Positions 27,790 through 40,282 of a stretch of 64,000 nt of DNA are shown here, in pieces (the first letter of the stretch is position 1; each line of letters starts with the position of its first letter). A program made the translations under genes and the position numbers. Source of the DNA: Antedon mediterranea (taxonomy: Eukaryota > Echinodermata > Crinoidea > Comatulida > Antedonidae); assembly GCF_964355755.1 (NCBI RefSeq), contig NC_092680.1, positions 21,369,001 to 21,433,000 of the forward strand. Direction: 5' to 3'. The notes beneath the pieces are model-generated. The model was given only the letters and a program-made list of their open reading frames with translations. It was not told the DNA's origin and did not search any database.

Positions 27790-28265
27790 CAATGGACTGT
27801 TTTGATAATAATTCAATGATTATCTGAGAGTGAATTATAGTAATATCATGGACTCATAAATACCAGAAATGCTTTGGGATTTGTCATTAGACTCTTTTCC
27901 CAGCCGTTTTTTGGATTCAACAGGTGGTACCTATAAATTATAGTCGAGTTTCCATTTTAACAAAAATGTCAAAGTGTAGTACTATACTGCTGCTTGATTT
28001 CATCTAAAGCTTGGTTCCCACTAGAACGTAATGCAAGGACGTAAACGCAACGCAAGCGTTTTAACCAATGACAAGCGAAGTTATAGACAGTTAGCAATCA
28101 CAAGCGAATAAGCCATCGCTTGTGATTGGTCAATTCACTTGCGTTGCGTTAAGTCCTTGTGTTGCGTCGCTAGTGGGAACCACGCTTAATGAATGAGTCA
28201 TCTCGTGTGACCATGGAGTGTGACGTAGCGGGCTAGAGCAGCAGCGTGAAAACATATAGATTCTA
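27790..28265. repeat. Dispersed repeat E copy near kinase exon 3 (filled site)
   Basis: It matches 44030-44365 before and after an inserted family B MITE at 28008-28186. The best block is at 27930-27953, TACCTATAAATTATAGTCGA. Confidence 0.75.
28008..28186. mobile_element. MITE family B copy with matched empty site
   Basis: It starts AGCTTGGTTCCCACTAGAAC and ends GCTAGTGGGAACCACGCT, flanked by TAA at 28005-28007 and 28187-28189. The surrounding dispersed repeat E has another copy at about 44030-44365 that reads straight through with one TAA before TGAATG. It lies about 210 bp downstream of kinase exon 3. Confidence 0.88.
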
Positions 28266-28393
28266 TATTTATATACCGTTACCACTAGTCTGTATTAATT
28301 AGACTTAAGTCGATACTTAACGGTAAAAGTACGTTAGACGAAAAGCACGTTATTGGAAACCAGAATAGTTAACAAGATTGGTATTCCTCTTAC

Positions 28394-28560
28394 CTGTGCA
28401 CCACTCTTCTCTCGTGCATGTGATGCAAGGCTGACACCAACTGGCGTACATACGGCCGTGCAGACCCTTCTGCCAACCTACCCCCACGATGACGGCGAAC
28501 CACAGAGAGCAGGTCACCACCAGACGCATACTCGGTAACGAGGCAGTACAGGTTTGTAGA
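28394..28560 (-). CDS. Kinase exon 3: hinge to HR of the catalytic loop
   Basis: This exon holds 55 full codons plus AG of an Arg codon, residues 80-135. It starts STNLYCLVTEYASGGDLLSV, the hinge and helix D, and ends HHMHERRVVHR, just before the catalytic Asp. The acceptor is TTTTCTAG|TCT and the donor is CACAG|GTAAGA, phase 2. A basic, Gly-rich stretch RRHRGGR (about residues 101-107) lies between helix D and helix E and looks slightly longer than usual for AMPK-related kinases. The long open frames on the plus strand and in another minus frame at this place are shadows of this exon. Confidence 0.9.
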
Positions 28561-29104
28561 CTAGAAAACAACAAAATAACAGTTTAATGACAAAACGTAC
28601 CACAAAATATCAGGATTATTATTATTGTTCCATTTACTACTACCCCTGTATTATCATCGTCTTGGTCGTCGTCATCATCTTCTGACATCATTATCAACAA
28701 TTAAGTCACGTTGTTAATTTTGTTTATTCATTATCACCCCATGTTGGAAATAAATGATTACTAGGCCTAGATGTAAAATGCAGTTTCTCAAAAGTTTATG
28801 ATCAAGAGTAGGCCAATAGATATCATATTACAACTTATTTTGAGGGTTTCTCAATGGCTGACAAATTATAATATTAGACAATCAAAAAGACCATGTTCTA
28901 AAATGTAAAGTTTACAATTAATTAAACTATAATATGCCAAACTGGTTGTGTTATTGCGATATACCTTTAAATTGGGCCACGTTTCCCCATATTAAACCGC
29001 ATCCAGAGTTTAAAGGGGGAAGTTGGTCTGAGGGATGAAAGACATGAGCCACATGTGGGGTGGTGTACTGCCGGCCGATGTCCTCGTGACTATTTAAATA
29101 GGCC

Positions 29105-29315
29105 TACACGTTTCTATTTTACGACGACCAGCGGTATAACGGTAAGCGTAAACGGTAAGCGAAAAATATCAATATGTAGAATCTATGCTATTTCTTACGA
29201 TCATTTACACAAAACCAGGAGCGGACGGGAAGTTGAGCGTAAACCCGCTTAGGATGACGAGCACGTGGTTTTCCGCGCGCCTACCGTTACCGCTCGTCTG
29301 CTGTGTAAATTGGCC
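29105..29315. mobile_element. MITE family D copy 2
   Basis: TTTACACAAAACCAGGAGCG near 29203 pairs with CGCTCGTCTGCTGTGTAAAT at 29291-29310. A second inner pair is GCGGTATAACGGTAAGCG against CGCCTACCGTTACCGC. The exact left limit is uncertain. Confidence 0.55.
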
Positions 29316-30090
29316 TTAACCGTGTCCATCAATAATATACAAATCAAAAGTATAATACAGTATGATACAAATTGGGGTCACATCGTAATATAATCAGTAA
29401 CGTATTTATTAGCTATATACAATCATCGCTAACGATGGAAATACAATCATGTTTTGATAGGTCGTCCGTGGTTCTTAATTGGCCAACACTGACTTGCTAT
29501 GGGGTCGAGGAATGACCGACGACACGAAGGTAAAATATTTGCCCTGTTCAATTAAGTTTTCGACAAGTTTGTACTCATTTATTTGATGCTTAGACAGGAT
29601 AAGTGTGTCGCTTTCTAGTTCATGAGTGATTTAATGATCAGTGGTTGAAATTAATAAGTTATATATTTCAGAATTCCATGGAAACATTCATCACATTTTT
29701 AGTCTAAACAAACGGATACGTGTCTCCTTGTCGCCAGTAATCTGAATGCGGTAATAGTTTGGCGATAAGTGTCAATAGTACATAGATACTTGAGGCGATT
29801 GTTTGAGATATTATTTCGTAGGGTTAACGTAGCTGCTCCTAATTACTGGAAATCGAGTTACCTGGCCACTCACAGGCTGATATTACCGAATGGTCACAAT
29901 TTCTGAAGTTTAAAAATACTCTTTATAGTTTAGGACCACCATTGCAGAGCAAAAGAGGACGTATTTTATAGAACAACATTTTGGCTAAAATATATACTCA
30001 TCTCATTCTATCCATATATGATATAAATAAAATATAAGAGATATACTGTATGCTCCATGGTATATTAGCCAATAGGCCTATAATAAGACA

Positions 30091-32220
30091 CTATCCAGGC
30101 CAGTAATCAACAATCACAAAACACAAGACAAATATCCAGGCCAGTAATCAATAAACACAAGACACATATCCAGGCCAGTAATCAATAAACACAAGACACA
30201 TATCCAGGCCAGTAATCAACAATCACAAAACACAAGACAAATATCCAGGCCAGTAATCAATAAACACAAGACACATATCGAGGCCAGTAATCAATAAACA
30301 CAAGACACATATCCAGGCCAGTAATCAATAAACACAAGACACATATCAAGGCCAGTAATCAATAAACACAAGACACATATCCAGGCCAGTAATCAATAAA
30401 CACAAGACACATATCCAGGCCAGTAATCAATAAACACAAGACACATATCCAGGCCAGTAATCAATAAACACAAGACACATATCCAGGCCAGTAATAAATA
30501 AACACAAGACACATATCCAGGCCAGTAATCAATAAACACAAGACACATATCCAGGCCAGTAATCAATAAACACAAGACACATATCCAGGCCAGTAATCAA
30601 TAAACACAAGACACATATCCAGGCCAGTAATCAATAAATACAAGACACATATCCAGGCCAGTAATAAATAAACACAAGACACATATCCAGGCCAGTAATC
30701 AATAAACACAAGACACATATCAAGGCCAGTAATCAATAAACACAAGACACATATCCAGGCAAGTAGCCTAATCAATAAACACAAGAAACATATCGAGGCC
30801 AGTAATCAATAAACACAAGACACATATCCAGGCCAGTAATCAATAAACACAAGACACATATCCAGGCCAGTAATCAATAAACACAAGACACATATCCAGG
30901 CCAGTAATCAATAAACACAAGACACATATCCAGGCCAGTAATCAATAAATACAAGACACATATCCAGGCCAGTAATAAATAAACACAAGACACATATCCA
31001 GGCCAGTATTGAATAAACACAAGACACATATCCAGGCCAGTAATCAATAAACACAAGACACATATCCAGGCCAGTAATCAACAATCACAAAACACAAGAC
31101 ACATATCCAGGCCAGTAATCAATAAACACAAGACACATATCGAGGCCAGTAATCAATAAACACAAGACACATATCCAGGCCAGTAATCAATAAACACAAG
31201 ACAGATATCCAGGCCAGTAATCAATAAACACAAGACACATATCGAGGCCAGTAATCAATAAACACAAGACACATATCCAGGCCAGTAATAAATAAACACA
31301 AGACACATATCCAGGCCAGTATTGAATAAACACAAGACACATATCCAGGCCAGTAATCAATAAACACAAGACACATATCCAGGCCAGTAATCAACAATCA
31401 CAAGACACATATCGAGGCCAGTAATCAATAAACACAAGACACATATCGAGGCCAGTAATCAATAAACACAAGACACATATCCAGGCCAGTAATCAATAAA
31501 CACAAGACACATATCCAGGCCAGTAATCAATAAACACAAGACACATATCCAGGCCAGTAATAAATAAACACAAGACACATATCCAGGCCAGTATTGAATA
31601 AACACAAGACACATATCCAGGCCAGTAATCATTAAACACAAGACACATATCCAGGCCAGTAATCAATAAACACAAGACACATATCAAGGCCAGTAATCAA
31701 TAAACACAAGACACATATCCAGGCAAGTAGCCTAATCAATAAACACAAGAAACATATCGAGGCCAGTAATCAATAAACACAAGACACATATCCAGGCCAG
31801 TAATCAATAAACACAAGACACATATCCAGGCCAGTATTGAATAAACACAAGACACATATCCAGGCCAGTAATCAATAAACACAAGACACATATCCAGGCC
31901 AGTAATCAATAAACACAAGACACATATCCAGGCCAGTATTGAATAAACACAAGACACATATCCAGGCCAGTAATCAATAAACACAAGACACATATCCAGG
32001 CCAGTAATCAATAAACACAAGACACATATCAAGGCCAGTAATCAATAAACACAAGACACATATCCAGGCAAGTAGCCTAATCAATAAACACAAGAAACAT
32101 ATCCAGGCCAGTAATCAATAAACACAAGACACATATCCAGGCAAGTAGCCTAATCAATAAACACAAGACAGATATCCAGGCCAGTAATCAATAATTGCAA
32201 GATATCAACCAGGCAAGTAA
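30091..32220. repeat. 34-bp minisatellite, about 62 units
   Basis: The unit contains ACACAAGACACATATCCAGG and CCAGTAATCAATAA. Variants (ATCGAGG, ATCAAGG, AGTATTGAATAA, and a 4-bp longer AAGTAGCCTAATC) recur in the same order, so larger blocks were copied. The several minus-strand open frames with LDMCLVFI and WPGYVSCVY are by-products of the array. Confidence 0.97.
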
Positions 32221-33187
32221 TTAGGCCAACGCTGTTTATATTTCGTGTAATTTGACTATGAAGCACTGTACACTGTTACTTTGCCAGTTGCTTGTTGTAT
32301 CCTACATTTCTGATATTAAGATATATAGGACGATCTTATTCATAATTGAAACAACATTTACACTGTATTCTTTTTCATCTTAGTTACGTCACAAATCGTC
32401 TGTGTAAGTAGGTTAATCACACGTGTTTTATTCTGTGAATACACTATAGTGGATACCTTTGCCTACAGGGTCCCTGTATATTGTAATCGATGGATAAGTG
32501 CTATGAAGTCAAAGTGAAATACATTTATTTTTCGTATTGATGTTTATGTCATGTTAGACTTGCCTCTGTAGTTATTTCGAGGTTTGAAATACAAGCTCAA
32601 GTAGTATACGTATGAAACGCCATATGTGCCAAAATATTTATATTTTTACTAATATTAAGTCAAAACTCCGTCTGGAACCCAGATTAATGTAATGTGTGCA
32701 GGATAACACAAATTTGTATCATAGCGCCCACTGTTGTCCGGAGGTCCATGACCCGTTATACTTGCTATAGTTTCTATTAATCACTTTGTAAACAACAAGT
32801 GGGCATCGCGATAGTATTTACACAACACCACATAAAAACACGTTGCGTCGAGTCGTCATGCCAAGAAACACCTTGAGTATTCATGCCAAGCTTGTTTCGG
32901 GGAAAATGAATCCCATCAATTTAATAAAAGCAATCGAAAACATAATTTATGAAGGCAGCGCATTTTGACTTGTATCAGAATTCACATTATTGTGTAGCAC
33001 TAGCAGGAAGAAAACAAGAATTGTTCTATAGTTATAGATATATTATATAATATATAAATAAACGGAAGCAAACTTAAATCACACTTAAATTTGTATTTCA
33101 GTATTGTTTTTTTATATTTATATATAAAAGATGTCCGTATATTGACATTGACCTATTCATACAAACATTGAATATTAATAAAGAGGT

Positions 33188-33346
33188 GACATATATTACG
33201 TTGGGATAAGTTCAATATTGATTGGTATATAGGTGTATTTAGTCGGTCATTTACTGGACATTCTTTGTCATATATTGCGTTGGGATAAGTTCAATATTGA
33301 TTGGTATATAGGTGTATTTAGTCGGTCATTTACTGGACATTCTTTG
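33188..33346. repeat. 79-bp tandem duplication
   Basis: Two nearly identical units, with TTGGGATAAG at 33201 and again at 33280, end TTTACTGGACATTCTTTG. They differ at one or two bases. Confidence 0.92.
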
Positions 33347-33690
33347 GAAAGATAACATTACAAATTGAGAACACGAAGTGGTATATTCGGAAGTGGTCAA
33401 GCTATTTACTGCAACAGGGTCAGTTTGTTTTTTCCTGAATCACTAAACTGTCCGTGGGACTTAAAAGAAGGGGGCTTATCACCGGAATTGGTATTGACTT
33501 AAGTACATTGTCAACTAAAATAGGAAATACGTCCTGTATTGTTATACAATAGATAGAGGATGAACACACAAACTTCAAAGGCAAGCCGTCAGGTGACTGA
33601 ACGAGTAGGGCATAAGTTGTTCTGTTATTAATAGCCTCCTATTTCAAGTTCTTATAATATATTATTATATGAATCTTACAGCTGAATATT

Positions 33691-33827
33691 GAACACTATC
33701 AAAATAGTTTGACAAAAAAAAGTGTGATGTGGCCAAATATGGTAGTGATATGCCAAAATATGGTAGTGATATGACATCATCATGTCCATTTGTTGTCACA
33801 TAAAATGTGATAGTGTAGACAGGGCTT
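33691..33827 (-). mobile_element. MITE family A copy 6
   Basis: It is in reverse orientation, with AAAATAGTTTGACAAAAAAA near the left and GTGATAGTGTAGACAGGGCT at the right, followed by TTA. Two TATGGTAGTGATATG blocks lie inside. Confidence 0.8.
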
Positions 33828-34469
33828 TAGAATAATTAGCAAAGATGTATGGGCCTACGTTAACAAATAAAATGTCAATCAAAAACCTACATTGGCTTCA
33901 AGCATTAAAGCCACATAATATCGAAATTCTTGGTTTTTGGTTGAAACTTTGTCTGAACTAATTTCTTCATGGTATCAATTTTAACGGAAAAACTTAGCGT
34001 AACGATTCTTACTAAAACCATCTCACAATAACGAAATGGAGATCGGTTTGCTTATTTCTAATAATTTTAAATAAACGATGAGGTTCATTCAATAAATAAT
34101 AACTCAACGCCTCCAATCCTTTAACAATGACACAGTCATGGTAAAATTAGGGTTGGGTTTCATCTGTCTGTTCAAGAACTACCCAGACGCCTGCCTAACC
34201 CACCGATATGGTGTCATAAATCATGCATTATAACCCTAGCACACTTCTGGTGGTGGTATTGAATATAAATTTAGTTTACCATACCAAGGACATGAATGAT
34301 TTAATATTTGAACTAACGATTGACCTAATGAGCAAAATCACGGTTAGTAAACAAACTGATTAAAGGACAAGTTAACTGTTTCGGGGGATCAATTAAAATT
34401 GATACCATGAAGTACGTATAACAAATTTGATAAACGACACACGGACAGACGACACTGATAGAAATGAAC

Positions 34470-34645
34470 GTACAACATGCGCAACATGTACGGCGTGCCA
34501 TACAACATGTGCAGCGTACCATACAACATGTGCAGCGTGCCATACAACATGCGCAACTTGCCTAAGGAGTCGGCCCAACATGTGCGGCGTACCATGCAAC
34601 TTGTGCGGCGTACCATACAAAATGTGCGGCGTGCCATACAACATG
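34470..34645. repeat. 21-bp tandem repeat, about seven units
   Basis: The unit is ACAACATGTGCAGCGTACCA-like. It is broken at 34553-34578 by CTTGCCTAAGGAGTCGG-type sequence. Because 21 is a multiple of three, overlapping frames stay open on both strands. None has a recognised domain. Confidence 0.85.
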
Positions 34646-36440
34646 AATGTCATTGCTGGCTCACTCCATTGCATGTGGATGACTCATCCTCCTTGATTTA
34701 CGATACAGTTACTGAACTTACAAAGACCTTTGAAACATTATTTAATATTTCTTTTTTTATCAGTTGCCTCGGGTGCCGACGTTCTCCTCAGATTTATGAT
34801 ATCTATCGCTTCTTCTGAGACGGTGACCTATATATGATACAAATCAGCCCTATTCCTTGTTATTCATATATTCATTTATAATGTCCCTAGATAGCAGTAC
34901 AGTAATGTAGCATAATTATGGATATTTACCCTACAGGATTATAAATAATATATCAACTATAGGAACACCACCTCAATGCAAAATATAATCAATAAGTGAT
35001 CGACCACCGTGTACGACTCATGTATAAGTACCATACACACGTTATGTACACTAATCAATCAAAATGATCAATTACTCTCAATATCAATCGATAAAGACGT
35101 TCTATGTTACTACTTTGTACTTTTTGGAATGAAGGAATTTCATAAAATAATTTACAAACTTGTGCAAATAGATATGTCATTTAACTGTTCATTCCCTCTT
35201 CTTACACAAGATTAGGCGTATATTCTATTATTGGGTATGGTACGCCGCCGGTACCTTTTATCAAACTTGCCCCAAGACTCTAGTTTTTGTGTTATGTACA
35301 GTTGTTCTACATCCGTGCCACTAGTCGTTTTGAATTTTTTCTGCGTGAAAGTATTATACGTATTCAACGCCATATGTGCCAAATGTATCATACACCTCTA
35401 ATCGAGACAACATTTTCTCGGAAGTGGCACCATGATAAAAAGTATTTTGAAAAATGAACAATAACATACCGTAGTGCATGAAGTTTAAAGCATCGGCCTG
35501 AATAATTAGTTTATTGATTTAATACATTATTATATAATTGTCTCGTAAAAGTCACCTAACCACGTTCGTTAGCTTTGGTTTCCATCGATTCACCAGACTG
35601 ATTTTGGAAAAAAATATGAATAAATAGGACAATGACCTTGTGTCTAGTAGAGGTGTAAGAACTCCTATATAAGTACAGGGCAACCCCACTTGTACTTTCT
35701 GGTGTTTTTAATAATACCTGAAGTATCTGTGTCGAAGGACAGTTGTCTTATAATATTGTGATATTGTGATATTTTTAAAATTCTTACTTGCTTATAAAAT
35801 TTACTAACGCATACGGTAATTACGGAAGGCCTAAATTATAATATTCTACACCTAAAAGGCAGACTGTAGACTAACGGATACGCATGTCCAGCCCCGCCCT
35901 CTCAGCCCCGTATTTTTAAATTGCAATGTAAAACATAGGATCCGCACAGGATACGTTATACCAACGTTACCTACCTATTTCAAAGCTTGGATCTATACCG
36001 ATAAGTCCTATGATACAAAATATCAACAAGACAAAACCATTACGGATTACCGCCGTATGGTCTTCCAAATTCTCTAATACCCAGACAACGACCAAAGCGG
36101 ACCAGGAAATGGATCAACCTACATTTGAAAGGCATAATTCGATAATTTAAATTTACCGTTTAAATCGTTCTACTATACCTATCAATCATGTGACCTTGTT
36201 TATTTTTAAAACATATGAATGACGGCAATAAGAAGATCTAGGAATGGTAGCTAAGGGTCCCGATCTATTTTGAATGTTGTGAGGGTGAGATGCATCTCGT
36301 CGGATGTTCAAGAAAAGCAAAAATAACCAATAAAACATAGATTTCTATGGCTATACACATACTGTGGTTTGCCGTTAAAAAGTATGGGGGCGCCATCCCA
36401 TCCTAAACAAAATTCACCTATAAAATTGACAAATTGATGC

Positions 36441-36759
36441 CAAGTTAGGGCGCGACATGCACGCAACACGCGTACATCGGTACAGCAGCATGTGTAGCTA
36501 GGCCAAGTTATTTAGGGCGCGACATGCACGCAACACGCGTACATCGGTACAGCAGCATCTGTAGCTAGGCCAAGTTAAGGCGCAACATGCACGCAACACG
36601 CGTACATCGGTACAGCAGCATCTGTAGCTAGGCCAAGTTAGAGCGCGACATGTACGCAACACGCGTACATCGGTACAGCAGCATCTGTAGCTACAGTAGG
36701 CCAAGTTAGGGCGCGACATGCACGCAACACGCGTACATCGGTACAGCAGCATCTGTAGC
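36441..36759. repeat. CpG-rich 63-bp tandem repeat, five units
   Basis: Units start at 36448, 36515, 36578, 36641 and 36709, each with GCACGCAACACGCGTACATC and GGTACAGCAGCAT. Two carry insertions of 4-5 bp. A minus-strand frame, 36752-36498, is open through four of them. Confidence 0.93.
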
Positions 36760-36968
36760 GGAAGAACTTGGGTAAAGTATTGAGGAAATATAGGCTTTAA
36801 TAAGAGTTATGTATTAATCCTATATAGATGGTTGTGACGGATGCTTTGCACCGATGTTGGAATTGGATAAGAACATAACCTTGAATCGTTATACAATAAT
36901 CAATAAACTGGCAATGACTTGTCACTTGGATATAGGGGGACTACTTTACCCATGTGTATTATATGTGC

Positions 36969-37125
36969 TAAAGCTTGGTTTCCACTAGCGACGCAACACA
37001 AGGGACGTAACGTAACATAAGTGACTTGACCAATCACAAGCGATGGATTATTCAAACACTTGCTTGTCTTTGGTCAACTCGCTTTCGTTGCGCGTACGTC
37101 CTTTCGTTGCGTCTCTAGTGGTTAG
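36969..37125. mobile_element. MITE family B copy, right tip lost
   Basis: It starts TAAAGCTTGGTTTCCACTAG, has TTGACCAATCACAAGCGATG at the centre and ends TTGCGTCTCTAGTGGTTAGG, without the final ACCAAGCT. Confidence 0.8.
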
Positions 37126-37189
37126 GAGGCCATAACATATTGCATTGTGTTTTGTATTGATAGTTGAATCTCCCTCCCAAGCTTGACAT

Positions 37190-37322
37190 TTGTCTATCAA
37201 ACTAGTGTGATGTGTCCAAATGTTGTAGTTATATGCCCATATATGGCAGTGATATGACATCATCATGTCCATATATGGGCACATCACAGTTTTTGTCACA
37301 TAAAGTTTGATAGTGTAGACGT
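37190..37322 (-). mobile_element. MITE family A copy 7, ends worn
   Basis: The body GACATCATCATGTCCATATA and the right arm AAGTTTGATAGTGTAGACG are clear. The left end has only TCTATCAAACTAGTGTGATG. It lies about 65 bp from a family B copy. Confidence 0.75.
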
Positions 37323-37826
37323 TAAGCATCATGTTATGGTCAATGGTAAGTGAAGAACCCATCTGGAAAACGTGGCTGATATTATTAAATCTTGCGACCG
37401 AACCAAATTGTATAAAAATGCGGCGAACCTATTTATGCGCAATGTCACGCTCCGGTCAATACTGAGCATAATAAACTCACGGGCATTTTACAGGTTGAAC
37501 GTTGATGAGGTCCCATCCTTCCGCCGTCGTAATTCGTGGTTATAGGTTATCCAGTAATGATCTTTCGGGTCAGGAGACAAATCCATGGGATTATTCGACC
37601 AAGGCCTACGTCTAATGTGTTACATACCTCGGTCATTGGCATGTCATGCCCTCCCAAACATATAAATCACAACCCATCCAATTAATTTCTTATTTATGGC
37701 AATACGAAGTAAATATATTAAGCATAAAAAAGGAGACAAACTTTACGGTAAATTAGGATCTATAACAAATCCAAAAAGTTGTTGGAGGGATGTTTAGGTA
37801 AAGTGTTAAAATGCCAATATACCAAC

Positions 37827-37955
37827 CTCAATGGTTTCATAAATGCGAATGATGTTCGGGTGTCTCAGTTGAGAGAGCACTTTAGCCTCACGGTATAGGT
37901 TTTGTCGAACGTAATCTTCTTTTACTTTCCGAAGGTCGATCACTTTGATTGCAAC
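37827..37955 (-). CDS. Kinase exon 2: ATP-binding lysine and helix C
   Basis: This exon holds 43 codons, residues 37-79, phase 0 at both ends. It opens with VAIKVIDLRKVKEDYV, where K40 is the invariant ATP-contacting lysine. YREAKVLSQLRHPNIIRIYE carries the helix-C glutamate E59 and the HPNI motif. The acceptor is TTTTTAG|GTT and the donor is GAG|GTTGGT. The frame joins to TNTK at the end of exon 1 without change, which is the usual position of a kinase intron before VAIK. The exon is richer in G+C than its flanks, and no in-frame stop interrupts it. Confidence 0.9.
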
Positions 37956-40282
37956 CTAAAAACAACAATATCCAATTTATTAATAATAATAATTACCGGT
38001 ATATAATGCCTATCATCGTTATAATAATCTACAAACATATCATTTAATTCATTAATCATTAATTTCATAAAAAATTATCGCGTCGTCATTATCATACCAG
38101 CCTCATCATACATATTCATATCACCTATACAGATATAATCATTGTCGACATTCGTCAAATCAATAATCATCATTATTTCTACTTTATTATTTATCTTGGA
38201 AATATTATTATTATTATTATTAAAAGAGGAAATAAAATATATTCATTAATTTGTATATATTATTTAAAGAGATTAACCCAGCAGATATAAACCCAAACGT
38301 CAGATTAAAAATATACCAAGAAGGTTGAACTAATTTACTTTAGCCCACCTTTAATCCCCATCACCCTCACCTGGTAGAAACAGGTGTGTCAAAGTTTAAT
38401 TAAATGTCTGTAATACGTCTGATTTAGATCAACCAGTGCCATGCTCTATTGTAAAACATTTCACACTTTCTAATCCAGCAATCTACCAACCTCTATCAGA
38501 AGTTTTAGAACCCAAAACACAATACGTCAATTATCGCATGTTTTGTGCGCAGACGATAGCAGATTAGCACACTATACATCATTCATGTTAATTGTTTTTT
38601 TAAAAGATAAATACCAGGAATTCTATTTAATTTAGGGTCGTTAAATAATAATAAATACAATCTAATTCTACGTTTAACTTAAGATTGCGTAGAATAATAT
38701 TGCACCTCTATACTAAATAGAACAGACTGGGTCCAGCAGCCTTGGTCTGCTATTGTTTATTATCTGTATATTATCGGCTGATCTCTTCAACAAGGCAAAT
38801 AAAACAAACTTGCTAATGTACAGGATTGTCCTAATGAACAATTAACCAATCTAAGTCTAATTCAAGGCGATTTAATATTTAAGAAAACAACATCGACGTC
38901 CAACATGCGGTCGCCCTCTTTTCAAAATGTGAATACTACTAAAATACTACAGTCATGGGAGATAGCTCTATCATTCAAAGAATAACATCAAAATATGTAA
39001 TGAAATTCGTGTCTCTGCACAACGAGAAACGACGTCTCAGATTTAACCCTAACCCCTTATTCGGAGACAAATATTAACTTTTTTAATATCAATACAAGGT
39101 TAAGTGAACGAAAAGAAGAGCTCAACTAAGTTGGTCCTAAGAAAATATAAAAAGCATTACATGTCAGGAAGCCAATCTGCCAGTGACTGCTTAACAAAAA
39201 TATACTAAAAATAAACTGGTATGACGTCATACGCATTTACTTCCCTGGATATGACGTAATAACAAAATCCGTTAATGACAGTTCATCGTATTTTTTTTCT
39301 AAACATTTAACTATATATACGATGTTCTTCACTGATAGCCATGTAGATTCGAATTCTTTATCCAAGGCAATCGAACAGTTAGCCCACTAGCCGTTTAGAA
39401 AATAAAACATAACAACAGTCAACAGTACACACAGAGGCCAATTATAACATAACACTTCAACAATAACATAATGGCATATGTTGCTAGCAAACACATATGC
39501 AACAAAGCTAGAGCCAAATTAAACCAAACAATAACAATTAACAAATACAATTAAATTAAAGAGGTCGGATTATCGCTAAATTTTAGCATATAAACCCACT
39601 ACAATCCTTACATTGTAGTTTTTATTTGTTGTGTTTTTAAAACTTATTTACTTACATATTACCAAGTCATGGGGCTAGAGGTTATATTAATTATACTAAA
39701 AGAGGACGGATGTTTTGCGATTGAGGCTTTGTATTGTTTGGTTAACCACTGCGTTAATATAGATCAAAATAAGGTTGGACAAAAGTTAAAAGTTGGCTTA
39801 TGTACACCAATAATTGGACCATAGGTCACAATTTTGGCTTAGCTGATCCCTTTCACTTTCTTTCAGGCCCATGGTATGGTGGCTACTTGATCCCTTTGCA
39901 GATCATTAATAAAGATAGGATTTTGGTACACGTGAAACATCAGAGCCAAAATGTGCACCATGTATGTGTAAGTTTACAGTTAAAAGATACCGGTATTATA
40001 TGATGCGGCGTCCGCGTTGAAAATATGATAATAATAAAACGGCTTTTGTACGCGCACGTCAACTTTGTGACCGTTTGTGAGACTCACGTATCGATCAAAT
40101 TTTGAACATTCCGTAAAATGAGGGAAGGCAGCGAAGTATAGTGGCATTCTTTAAGATGCCATAGTTCACTAAACAAAACCCAAACAAAACACTTACGCTG
40201 ATACTTTTATTAGCTGTTCAACAATTTAGTTATTCTTGACACAGTTATTATTTTAAACATAACTACACAGCAAAATTTGAAA

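Larger units (their letters stand above)
913..28393 (-). other. Kinase intron 3 (about 27.5 kb)
   Basis: This large intron splits HR from D of the HRD motif. It holds MITEs of families A, B and D, a SINE, LINE-type tails and several tandem arrays, each listed separately. Between these I see no supported gene. The larger stretches with nothing recognised are about 913-2313, 2662-4406, 7585-9165, 12000-13200, 15120-17228, 18910-20924, 20952-22359, 22437-24209, 24381-25174 and 25319-26035. Confidence 0.8.
28561..37826 (-). other. Kinase intron 2 (about 9.3 kb)
   Basis: This intron is bounded by GAG|GTTGGT and TTTTCTAG|TCT. Nearly a quarter of it is the 34-bp minisatellite at 30091-32220. It also holds a family D element, a 79-bp direct duplication, a 21-bp array, a 63-bp CpG-rich array and two family A and B copies. 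Stretches 29316-30090, 32221-33187, 33830-34469 and 34647-36440 hold nothing I can name. Confidence 0.8.

Noticed and set aside
28350-28574. Minus- and plus-strand open frames over kinase exon 3
   Set aside because: They are shadows in other frames. The true frame is set by the splice sites and by continuity with exons 2 and 4.
30393-32032. Several minus-strand open frames rich in GLDMCLVF and YWPGYVSCVY
   Set aside because: They follow the 34-bp minisatellite exactly. Each is cut off when the period shifts frame, and they have no independent start or conserved domain.
30091-32220. CRISPR-like array
   Set aside because: Repeats are directly tandem with no unique spacers, in intronic animal DNA. 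It is a minisatellite.
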